A DNA stretch of 64,000 nucleotides from Arctopsyche grandis (lineage: Eukaryota > Arthropoda > Insecta > Trichoptera > Hydropsychidae), in the NCBI RefSeq assembly GCF_051622035.1, contig NC_135364.1, forward strand, positions 16,367,001-16,431,000, read 5' to 3'. Positions 41,187-51,418 of the stretch are shown here, one piece after another. The stretch's first letter is position 1, and each line of letters starts with the position of its first letter. The notes under the pieces were generated by a model. That model searched no databases and was not told the origin of the DNA. It was given only the letters and a program-made list of their open reading frames with translations. The translations under genes were made by a program, and so were the position numbers.

Positions 41187-41685
41187 TGGTAAACGGACTA
41201 TTTCGCACATGGCCATCACGAATATGGAATACCTGGCACTCGAATTTTCGTTAGTGTGATAATTTTTGTGGATATTTTATTTTATTTAAAAATAAATACC
41301 ACAGACTTGACAGGTAGCCCCAAAGCGTCACTGTGGTTATAATACAATTATAAGTATACATCAATTAAGAATAACAAAACTCATAAAAAAATAAACACTA
41401 AGTAATATTTCTTATTTATAATATAGTAAAAAATAAATAAATAATATTGAAAATTATGTCGTGTTATGTAGGATGTGTTCGACCAACTGAACATAACTGC
41501 CATTGAAGAGGTCCAAGGAATGTGCCAGTAAGTTAAGAAGTCGAACAGCTCTCTCGAGAGGGGGAGTTCATGAGCATATCTCTCGGTGGGTCGAATTTTC
41601 GAGTGCCAGATATTCCGTGATCGAGATTTTAGTGATTTGTGCGAGATCGCCATGTGCGAAATACTCACCGAACTCGCTTGCATAT
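41187..41685. mobile_element. Inverted-repeat element sharing the GGTAAACGG terminus
   Basis: The left end GGTAAACGGACTATTTCGCA continues CATGGCCATCACG..GGAATACCTGGCACTCGAA. The right side carries the inverted form of the same blocks (TTCGAGTGCCAGATATTCC, GATCGCCATGTGCGAAATA). Arms are about 80 bp with gaps. The terminal TGGTAAACGGACTA is the same as in the foldback elements at 2672 and 28096. Confidence 0.65.
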
Positions 41686-41849
41686 GCCGCAGTGTAATAT
41701 ATCGGATTAAATAATGTTCAATTTTTATTATGGACTGAATTTTGCTCAGATTTTCATTTGTTTTCGGTTTTACATTTGAAAGCAACACCTGGGCGAAGCC
41801 GCGTTCGAACGGTACGTACGAATTGTAATAAATCCGCAAATAGATGATG

Positions 41850-42720
41850 ATATTCAGCCACGTTTCGAGCTCGCGCGCGCGACAGCCTCGATCGTTTGAA
41901 CTTTGCGAGTGTCCGTCCCGCGACTACTGCGATTGGGCATCGTGCCGGATTTTCGAACGCGCTTCGAGACGACGTCTCGAACGTGTGCGCGCGCGCGCGC
42001 TCGGGGATATTTGCATGTTTTCCTCCAAAAATATGATGATGCAATACGCCATGAACGCGCGCGCCACTCAACGTAAACTACGAGCGAGCTAGCGTGCGCG
42101 TGTGTGTGTGGGAAAAAATTAAATTTGAACGTCCGTGTATTGGAGAAAGTCGAGCGCTACGTTGCCGTATGTTGTGTTTTGGTGAAGGCGGGCTGCGAGG
42201 CGTGTGTGTGTGTGTGTGTGTGTGCGTGCGTGCGTGCGTATGTATTCAGTTCGCTTCTGTATGGGTGTGTGAGATCGATACCGGCGACGGCGGCGCGCGC
42301 GTCAGGTGCGGCCGCGACGTTGCCGGAGTGACGCGAGGGTGGGGGCTGGCGGGCGGGGACGGGGGACAGGGGACAGGGGACAGGGGACAGGGGCAGGGGC
42401 GGCCCCACCGCTCCAAGGTTGCCGGTTGATTCACCGCAGCGGCGGCTCGGCGCGCTTCCTGCTCGCACACACTCGCACACTCGCTCACACTCGCACTCAC
42501 TCGCGAACGACACACCAGCTGCGCTTAATTGCCTCACGCACACACCCGCAGCGCGCCTCGTTCGCTCGCTCGCTCGCTCCGACTCACGCGACCGCCGAAT
42601 ATTTACGTGTCGCTCCTACCCCCACCCCCACCCCGTCGCTCGCTCTCTCGTCCTCTTCCCCTCCCCCCCGCCCCACCTCCTCCTTCCGCCGCTCGCTATT
42701 CGCCAACTCGGGCATTTGTT
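41850..42720 (+). promoter_or_regulatory. CpG-rich island B in spen intron 1 (candidate alternative promoter)
   Basis: About 870 bp very rich in CG, with GCGCGCGC runs, GT microsatellites (42206-42240, 42777-42797), CTCG and CACTCG tracts and the 12-mer GCGACGTTGCCG at 42314-42325 (complement of the motif in islands C and D). Open frames here are low-complexity and overlap on both strands, so none is called as a gene. A 5' UTR exon or promoter is possible but unproven. Confidence 0.35.
42355..42400 (+). repeat. GGGGACA minisatellite, G-quadruplex-prone
   Basis: Six or so consecutive GGGGACA/GGGGCA units (period 7) give at least five runs of four G on the plus strand, enough for a stable intramolecular G-quadruplex. 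It lies within CpG island B. Confidence 0.85.
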
Positions 42721-43142
42721 GCGAACAATATACGGAACGTGTACGAAAGAAAACCTCATTTCTACTTTGTATGGATGTGTGTGTGTGTGTGTGTGTTGGT
42801 ACGTTCGCCGTTGTTTTTCCCACTGAATTGTATGTACGCATACAGGGTTTATAATTTTTCGCGATATTTTCGACGTTCTCTCGCCGTTGGGAAATTTGTT
42901 GTCGAGTGGGTGGTTGTGTATGCATGTATGTACTGTGATTGTCTGTTCGTTGTAATAGTTTGAAATAGATTGCTTTAATTAGCCCGGAACTTTTCGTTCG
43001 ATTTTTCGTCGCTCTGAACCTTTTTACTTTATTTTTTTTGGTTTTGCGACACGTGAAAATGTTTTTTTTATTTAAAATATTCGGGAGAGGCGGTATTGCA
43101 TAGTCGATGGACCCATAGGGATTATTTTGTCTATTATAATAA

Positions 43143-43265
43143 CTAGACTTCGGCGGTGGCGTTTCCATTTCCCAAGAAACAAGGTTAACTATTGTCAGTT
43201 ACTATTGTACTACAAAGTTAGAGAGTAAAAAAAGGTTGACAATAGTGGACCCATTTTTGGGGCAA
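43143..43265 (+). repeat. Dispersed repeat, second copy of the 33543 family
   Basis: ACTAGACTTCGGCGGTGGCG, TTTCCCAAGAAACAAGG, CTACAAAGTTAGAGAG and AAAAAAAGGTTGACAATAG match 33543-33665 in order and orientation. Confidence 0.6.
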
Positions 43266-43299
43266 AGGCACTGTCCGCTGCCCCTTATCAATAACGTAA

Positions 43300-43475
43300 A
43301 AATCTAATATATGCTTTCGAAAGAGACTTTGTATGTATGTATGTTTGTTTGGTTTTTAGAGTCCGTGACGTTCAATTTAATAAAAATAAAAAACAAATAA
43401 ATTTAAATAAAATAAAACGTTTACTATTAGTTTGGCCATGTTTAAGCGAGCGAAGTCGGGTAAAAACACTAGTTT
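43300..43475 (-). repeat. CCGGCTT..CTCGG dispersed repeat, copy 5 (inverted)
   Basis: Reverse complement of the family: AATCTAATATATGCTTTCGA, AAAGAGACTTTGTATG, then TTTACTATTAG..GCCATG and finally GCGAAGTCGGGTAAAAAC. It is followed by CACTAGT, as often seen at ends of this kind of retroposon. Confidence 0.65.
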
Positions 43476-43575
43476 AAAATAAAAGAGATTAAAAAATACA
43501 AGGAACTAAAACTAAAGGAAATTAAATTGAAAGAAAATATACAATAAGAATAGGGCCAAAAAATGGATACCTCGT

Positions 43576-43918
43576 TTCACCAACTGGCAATATCTCAAGA
43601 CTCGTTTTCCCACCTTTTTCGGTGTATTTCGTCGTCGAGTTTGTATATATACGGAACGCATACGAAAATGTTTTACATCGTGAAATGCTTATTTTACGAG
43701 ATAAACATTAACTATTAAAAATATATTGTAAGAATTGATTTTTAAACGTTTTTTTTTATTTTTTTAAAGATGTGTTTAAGTTTAAGGTTAAAAATCTATA
43801 AATGATCACAATGTCTCGTATATTCAAAAGATATTGCATACATGTATACAAAACTCCTGTTTAAGCAGACGAAAAGTTGAAAAACCGAGTCTCGAGATAT
43901 TGCTAGTTGGTAGAATAG
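43576..43918. mobile_element. MITE with about 45-bp inverted repeats
   Basis: Left TTTCACCAACTGGCAATATC and TCAAGACTCGTTTTCCC; right complement ACCAACTAGCAATATCTCGA and GACTCGGTTTTTC. Similarity runs about 45 bp with scattered mismatches. It is about 340 bp and non-coding; the target site is not resolved. Confidence 0.65.
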
Positions 43919-44079
43919 AGCGCACTTCCAAAAATTAACTACAAAAATTCGTTAATTTTTAGTAAATCGTCAAATTTATTTTTAAACATGATTCGGTTGT
44001 TACAAGTTAATAATTTATTCATTCATTCTGTTTAAAATATTTTTAACCGCTCTATTTTTGAAAATAGCTCAAAGAAGTA

Positions 44080-44460
44080 TGGAAAGCTGTATGCTCGGCA
44101 TGACAAGAAGCGGTAGGGAACGGAATACATGAAATTGTGAAAGTTAGATGGGTGGATGAAATTAGAAATACATATGTGGGAGAGGATTTCATCCATCAGT
44201 GAATGGTGAATGATTGATGTTGATGAATTGAAAAGTAGGATTTTCTGATTTTTTTATAAGAAATATCTTTTTGTTGTCTGCAAATATATGACCTCTCAAA
44301 TGAAGTTGATCATAGGACAATTGTAATGGTTATTTATAATTTTGTAAATTTCGATAAGATCACCGATTACTCCTCTATTGTCTCTAATATGCACATCTTA
44401 TATCACATCGTAAGAAAATTTGGAGGGCATTTTTGAAATTCTTATTTTGCTCCCTTTATA
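44080..44460. pseudogene. Two LINE reverse-transcriptase scraps (opposite strands)
   Basis: Plus strand at about 44088-44220 reads MLGMTRSGRERNT, then stops, then a degenerate continuation, resembling the region after the RT domain of insect jockey/RTE-like LINEs. Minus strand at about 44270-44460 gives GVIGDLIEIYKIINNHYN, the CR1-type C-terminal signature seen also at 29760-30090. Both are riddled with stops. Confidence 0.5.
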
Positions 44461-44598
44461 CATACATATGTATGTATGTATATGGCATTCTTTTTTTATT
44501 TAAAATGAAGGTTTCAAACTAAGTTCTAACATAGATTTATTAATTGAATATATCAAAACAATAACTTTATTTTATTTTTATAATCTGAACTACAACCA

Positions 44599-45128
44599 GC
44601 GTTTCTCAACCTTTTTCGACGCGTGGCTCCCTTTGATTATATTATTTTTCTATGCTCCTAAAAAATAATATATATCAGTACGCCCAACCTTCTTACGGGC
44701 CCCTTCTATGTTTCACTATAAAATCGTCATCTTTCAAAAATGGGGGGGGGGGGGATAATCTTTAATATGACGCTAGTACATACATTTCAGTAGAAAAAAA
44801 AATAATTTAAAATACGTATCATTTATTTCAACCAGAATGCTGCACACGACTCAATTATTTTTTTAAAACCGTAGCGAAGTGTCTCATCACTTCGTATTTC
44901 AATGAATTTTTATTCTAGGTTATTAATATTGCTAAAATCTTCGTGCAAGTCATCTACATATCTACATCAAAGTTAAATGGAGTTCGCTTGACAGATAATA
45001 TATAGTACGGACTATGTCCGGCACTGTAGTATACAATATATACCCGCCTTTTCAACCTCTCAATTATGTGGTTTACGATTTTTTTTATTTTGAGAATATT
45101 TCGCTACCCATAAGTTAAGAGTCACTGC
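44599..45128. mobile_element. Degenerate hAT-like element (CAGCGTTTCTCAACC end)
   Basis: The left end CAGCGTTTCTCAACCTTTTT is a common hAT terminus. A diverged right end, AAGTTAAGAGTCACTG, occurs at 45112-45128. The flanking 8-mers do not match, so the right boundary is tentative. It contains a G12-type homopolymer at about 44742. Confidence 0.35.
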
Positions 45129-45599
45129 TTTTAGGGGTATCGATGTCTTTCTAATATATATTTGTTCATTTATTTTAAGAAAACTAAAATACAACAACAA
45201 TGTACATCTACAAAAAAGTTTCTAAAAATAAATTTTAACAATTTAATTTAATTCTGAACTAAGAAGAGATTAGTAAAACCCAAGAATAGCTTTGAACAGT
45301 GGGAGATGTGGGATACGAAGCATTGGGAAAATAAATAAACAATAAAAATTTAAATTAAGACAAGGTAGAGTGTCATCCTAAGTATCCACTACTTATGAAC
45401 GTGTTATGAAATATATGGTTGGTTGGTTGTTTTCTTTACCATTGTATTTCTACATGGGCGCTCTTCTAAATTTACTGAAACGATAATTTCATCATCTGTA
45501 CAGTATTAAGTTATATTCGTTCGCGTGAAGATGTCCATTAATAAAATTAATTTTCGTAATTCCATTTCGTGTGAATTCCAATAAAGTGGAAATGCTACA

Positions 45600-45830
45600 G
45601 AAGCATCTAGAAATTTGGTGAACGGTTTCGGTGAAGATGTTTTCGTACTGAACGTGTTCGAAATGGTTTGAATAATTCGAAGCATGCAGTTTCCACCTTA
45701 ATGGATGAACCATCTCTGTTCGATAACGATATTGTTAGGACCATTATACATCCAGATCCTTCCTTGACATCATCGGAGATAGCAGAAAAGCTCAACTCTG
45801 CATTTGACTTGACGTACAAATGAATTTCAA
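45600..45830 (+). pseudogene. Degenerate mariner-like transposase N-terminal fragment
   Basis: The plus strand reads DNDIVRTIIHPDPSLTSSEI and AEKLNSA, resembling the second helix-turn-helix of mariner transposases (LTxxEIAEELN pattern). It is preceded by RCFRTERVRNG, which may be the linker. Stops and frameshifts follow; no catalytic DDD residues are visible. A weak family call. Confidence 0.4.
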
Positions 45831-48554
45831 TTCATACTCGATTTCACCAGGTCGTGCGACTCTATGATATACTGATCTTTGATAGGAATCCTTTAAAATG
45901 ATTCATTATACTCGATTCTCTGAAATAATCCGTCTTTTTTAAAACAAAAATAAATGATAAACTTAACTAAATAAGATCTGTAAACAAGATATCTAAGATA
46001 GTTAAATACTAGTTATCTTATCATTAATAATCTTCATAATCTGTCACTTAATTCATATCTTCTTGAAATAAATAAACCTCCGAAATGAAAAAAAAGATAA
46101 ATTTTGACTCAAGTTATACACAGTAAAAATACATTATTTAGAGAAGCATTCATCCAGCAGCGGATGGTGATTGGCTTTGAATGATAATGATATGTGGTAC
46201 GCTAAAATGGAATTTTGTTTTTGTAAAGGGAATTAATTGTATTTGTGGGAAGTTCCTTTCTACTTGTTGAAAAATGGTCGTTGGCACGTTTGTGTGTACA
46301 GAGGTTGGGATCTGAAACGTTTTTGTATGTTGATAATCGAGATATTCAATTTTTTGTAATTGGGCATGACTACTTCTGACGGAACGAAACCAGTTTGCCG
46401 AGTTTTATTCGATGGAGGCAAACTCGATGTGTGATGGTATATTGTGCTTATTTATGAACCTCTTGAAATAATTGATTCAAATACACAAACATATTGAAAA
46501 ACAAATAAATATAGTGGATTTTAGAAATTTAGGAGGAAAACACATTTAATCAAAAAAATGAATAATCCTTCCGAGAAGTTAAAATAAGTTTTCTATAATC
46601 GTGTTTTTTTTTTTAAAATAAACTAACCTGAATTTTTTTACTCTGTTCAGGTAGATAGTGGAAAGATAATCATGTTTCGAATGCTTTTAGGTCCCAATTG
46701 CGACGCATTTTCGACTTTTTTTAATACCTGCTTTCTCTCTGGCTAAGATAAAAACCTTACCTCATTTTTTTTGTTGCACCAAGTTGTCTCCACTTTCGCA
46801 AATTTCACGTTCGCCAGGTTTTTCTGGAAGCCCTGCGAATGCTAACGAATTGAGGCTACAAGCTACAACACAATATGATCTTTGGAAAGTATGTATTAAT
46901 GAGTAGTGAAGATTCAAATATTCCGCCGCAGTTTGAGTTGAAAAAATATTCCAAAAGCTATTCTTTCATATTGGATTAATTGTTATGTACATATATCACA
47001 AAATTCAAACACGAGCTTTTGTGTTATGTAAACATATGTGTAATACATAATATCACATACAATGTGCTCTCACTCACATAGAATAAATAGGACGTATGTT
47101 TTGAATCCCACTCACTCGATTATTACGATGACTGATTCGTTATTTATTTCTCGTTATTCGTCTTTCTATTTCTTTTCGTTTATTTTTAGATTGGTTGTAA
47201 GTAGTTTTAGCTACAATCATACTGTGTAATTAGCTACTTCCACCGCTGTTTTTATTTTAGTCTCATCTCCACCGTGCATGCGCGTTTGTATATACATATA
47301 AACGTATATATATATATACATTTAATGTCAGGACGGGATCACCTTTTGCCCTTCGCTGCCCCTCACCCTTTCCAAATTCATTCGCCTCTGCGTAGTATAA
47401 TCAAAATGTATATCGTCATGCACCTATAGGTATATAGTAGGGTAGTGTTGCGGATAAAATGTACACATTTACTGCGGAAACTCGATTGTTCTTTTTTTTT
47501 TTCGTGAAATTATTTTATTTATGGTATTAGCATATGTTTTTGTTCGTTTTTTGTGTGCTTAGCTCAATACACAAACGTGCAGTCGGTTACTGATTGAAGG
47601 TTGTCAACTTCTGTACAAACTGCGTCAGTGGTCTGACTCACACTTGATCAGCCTGTCCTTGGTACAGACTATTGATTTACCACGTCGTAATTTTGGTTGG
47701 TCGTTCATCGCTGATTAGCGAGCCTAGCTTTGGCTACCTGTCGGTGTCGATTTAGATTTAATCGTTCGCCTATCTTTTTTTGTTTTATTTTTATAGCATG
47801 TCTGTGTGTGCATGTGTTGTTTGTATGCGATAAAATTGCGAAATTGTGTTTTAATCGTGGCTATTCGTTGTTACTATCGCGTATAGCGGTGCCGCAATAC
47901 TGATCTCTCTCTGCTCGACTCAAATGCCAACCAAACACACGAGTTCTTGTTTTCAAACCAACGGTAAACACTCATTGTGCTCGGCCAAAGTCGTTTTTGC
48001 GTCGTCACATTTTTAATCTGTTGCAGGGGCTATCAAGTGCTTTTCGCACACCCGTGCATAATATATTATTTCAAACTGATTGCGATTGGCAACAGATTTT
48101 TCGCATTCTAAAAAATAAAAGCTTTGGCGATTTGTACAGCCGTTGGATCGTCCACTTTGCGAAATTTCACAGAACGTTCCATTTCGGTAGATATTTCGAA
48201 TCTAATTTTTAGAATAAACTTGTTTGTTTTGATAATCACCGTCGTTCTCAATCACGTAGCACTATGCATTTGCTGCATGGAGATCTCTCCCAACACGTTT
48301 CCAACACACTCTATTGCCACTTCAATATCTTCGCTTGTTAGTATCGGATATAATTATAAACGACCGTTACTAGCTAGCGTACACTTAAAAGGTTTCTTTC
48401 ACCCAGAATACTATAGAACCAGAATAAATGTTACGCGCTGAGTTGTTTTTAAATTAGTATTTGCTAAATTTGTACACCCACCTACGCCTCATGAACCCAG
48501 CGTGACCCTCAGCGTGGTGTTTTCGTTTATAGACATACTTTTTATATATATATC

Positions 48555-49115
48555 TTAACCCTTTGAGTGCCAACGTATTTTCTGTTGAAACCCCGCCACG
48601 CTGAAAATTTCGCCAACATTTCCAACAATTATATAGAAATTCAATAGAAAGCAAGTATAAAAATTGTAGCTTATCCAAACGAACCCTAGATAAATATCGC
48701 TGAGGATTTCGTAGTTTTAAAAGGTGTGTATAGACTCTAATATATCTTACAACAATATAAAATAAACAAAAGAAGTCTTACTGAATGTATTTTTCCAAAA
48801 TCAATTCCATCTTCTTCATTGTTGTTAAAATGTAATGCTCACAATCTAAAATACTCAGCAGTTAGGGGTTTTCATTGGGAAATTCTACTATGGTTATAAA
48901 TTCAGAAATTCCAGTGTAAACCAGTCTTAATAAACATTGACACGGATTACACGACACATGTTTAATGCTCCCTGGAAAGGCTTAGCGGGTAGTGTTCTTG
49001 TTTACTTTGTGCACGCTCAAAATACAACGCCTATCGGCGTTTTTCAGGCACATGGACTTGTTGGCAAAACGCCGATCGGCGTTGGTCAGCATTCAAAGCC
49101 AGTCTTCTCACCCTT
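48555..49115. mobile_element. Possible piggyBac-like MITE remnant
   Basis: A TTAA at 48555 is followed by CCCTTTGAGTGCCAACG, a form common at piggyBac-like ends. About 470 bp on, an imperfect palindrome of ACGCC(G/T)ATCGGCGT units (49030-49090) resembles the subterminal blocks of such elements. No right-hand TTAA end was identified. Confidence 0.3.
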
Positions 49116-49239
49116 TCTGTTTCTTTCCGTGGTTCGGTTTGCGTCAGTGAAAATCTCTGGTTTGCGCTGCCTAATACAGTCGTCAAGATATTTTACGAGG
49201 CAGTGGGCGCTGAAGATTTTGCCAAATCAGATTAGTGGG

Positions 49240-50070
49240 TACATTGAAGATGTATGTAGCATTCATCGGCGAGAGACGAGAGAGCAACGAACGTGCATAG
49301 TACAACAATCGTCACCTCTCGGGCGTGTATACGTGGCTACTCGCGTTTCCAGAATAGATCTCAGTTTGCGCATTTGACCGGTCGGTGTACCATCTCATCG
49401 AATGTTTACGCGTTTTTCCTGGTACGTCGCGTCTCTCGTACACACAAGAGAGACACACAGTCGCGTTTTTACATAAGCCCTGCCGGCTAGAATAGCGGCT
49501 GACCGGAGCGGAGCGGCCGCGATCAATCGCGTCTGCGCAGAGCGGCAACGTCGCACGCCTTTACATAACTGGCCTCCCCTCTCCCCCCCAATACCACTAC
49601 ACCCTCCCCTACCGACACCGTTCCCCCTTCCTCGTCCCCGGCCACTCCACCCCCTCCCGCTCATTTATCGAAAATCCACCTTTCGATAAAATCACACCGG
49701 TCGCATGTTGCGCACTCTGCGACACACTCGAAGAAGCCGGACTCCTCTCGACCACGTTGTCGTTACAGCGGCGGTCCCGTTTGTAAAAATAAATAATGTC
49801 ATTTCGCCAAATGTGGAGGAGTGTGCGTGCGTCAGAGGGAGACGGACAACTATGCATGTATGTGTGTCGTTGCAAAATATTTTGTCGGCGTTTCGAGGTG
49901 ACGTGTGCGGCCACGTCTACGTACGTGTGTTCGAGAGTCGCTCGGTAGCCGCGAGCGACCCACAACTCGTATGGCTCGTCGCACCGGTGTGTATACTCAC
50001 TCCGCGACTCCGACTCCACTCCACTCTGTCTTCTATCATCGCCATATTCGAGTTTCGATTCAGCCATTGT
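49240..50070 (+). promoter_or_regulatory. CpG-rich island C in spen intron 1
   Basis: About 830 bp of CG-dense sequence with CGGCAACGTCGC at 49543-49554 in the context GAGCGGCAACGTCGCACGCC, CT/CCCC tracts at 49570-49660 and GAGAG/ACACAC elements. Overlapping open frames on both strands are Arg/Ser-rich and look like composition artefacts. Candidate alternative spen promoter or other regulatory island. Confidence 0.35.
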
Positions 50071-50869
50071 GAAATTCTCGCACTATGTGCGTTTTGAATT
50101 ATCGCTTTCCAAACTCTCATTACGCATTTCGAAACCTTCGGCAGTGTAATTTTTCGGCTATGATCTGCCTGTGTTGTACACTCGTGTCAAAATGCATTCT
50201 GTCGCACATCTTCGTCTATGATGTCTAATTCACTCGACGGCGGTTTAGAAATAAATTTTAGACAATGTCGCACATCTGTGTAGCAATGTATCAGATAATT
50301 ATAATAATTCAATCGATAGTAGTATATATACACTATTACTATATATATTTTTAGCCAGTTGAGCGAAAAATATTTCAGGAGAATTGTCAATGGAAACAAT
50401 TGTCGCCCGAGAGGAATCTCGGGCGCTGGGTAAAATAAATCAGGGGTCCTATGACAAAACTAAAAAAAAAAAAAATTTACCGATTTATTTTTAATATGAT
50501 CTATCTTAAATTGTTATTTTAAAAATATTTAGTACGGGCCCAGCTCTCCCCCCCCCTCTCGTTGGTCCTGTGTATATTGCAGACTAACTAATCGCTTACT
50601 AAGATAAAAAAGATTTTTCCTTAAATTTTTACACATTTCCTTTTGAGGCCTTCCTATCACAAATATTCAATTACAGATTTCCGGAAATGCAAGAATAATG
50701 AACAAATGAAAAGAGTGTTTCGCTCAAGTCTGGAGCGAGTGAATCTATAATAATACAATACAATGAGTGACAGTGTCGCCATCGTCATCATGATATTGAT
50801 AGTGAAGTGATAAAAATGGAATAGATGTTTTTCGAAACACACGATGATTAGTAAGTACGAAGCGCGGTG

Positions 50870-51330
50870 CAGATAGGTGTATGTACGTAAATTGTTTGCA
50901 TGTGGAATTAGCGGTTCGGTGAGAAATTGGCGCGGCGGCGGGTAACGGGTCGTCGAATGACGCGGCAACGTCGCTTTTCGTCGTTTCCCAATCGGCCGCG
51001 CAGAGCACTGGCGCGGACGGAGACGCGCGCCCGCCACCGACGACGGCCCCGGGCCAAGTGGCCGCGTCGATGTGGGCGTGCGCGGAGTGGGAGGAAGGAG
51101 GGAGGGGCGGGCGGGGCGCGGGGGGCAGAGGCAGGGGCGCAGTGGTGGGGGCGGGGTCGCGTGACCGGTGACGCCGCAGCGCGGAGCGGCAACGTCGCGC
51201 ACGCCTGATCGATGCGCTGCTGCCGAACCCCCCTCGCCCCCCGACCCCACCGCCACCCCTCTTCCACACCGCCGCTCGCCTCCTCGCCCCTCCGCCCGAC
51301 TAAATATAACCTTCGCACAATGTTCACGCT
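50870..51330 (+). promoter_or_regulatory. CpG-rich island D in spen intron 1
   Basis: It carries two copies of CGGCAACGTCGC (50963-50974 and 51187-51198). The second sits in GGAGCGGCAACGTCGCGCAC, almost the same flank as in island C. G-rich segments at 51085-51160 could form quadruplexes. Low-complexity frames only. Confidence 0.35.
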
Positions 51331-51345
51331 CCAGTCTCGTCCATA

Positions 51346-51418
51346 GCCTCTATCTCTGCCTCTGCCTCTACCTCTACGTCTACCTTTACCTCTACCTCTA
51401 CCTCTACCTCTACCTCCT
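51346..51418 (+). repeat. CCTCTA hexanucleotide microsatellite
   Basis: About a dozen CCTCTA/CCTCTG-type units with interruptions, just downstream of island D. Confidence 0.85.

Noticed and set aside
41381-41839. 152-codon minus-strand frame
   Set aside because: It runs through the inverted-repeat element at 41187-41685 and has no domain. Explained by the repeat.
41850-43168. Several 100-190-codon frames around the CpG island B
   Set aside because: Made of SHTRTHS, SRAR or PPPP low-complexity on both strands at once, with no splice pattern or homology. Treated as composition artefacts.
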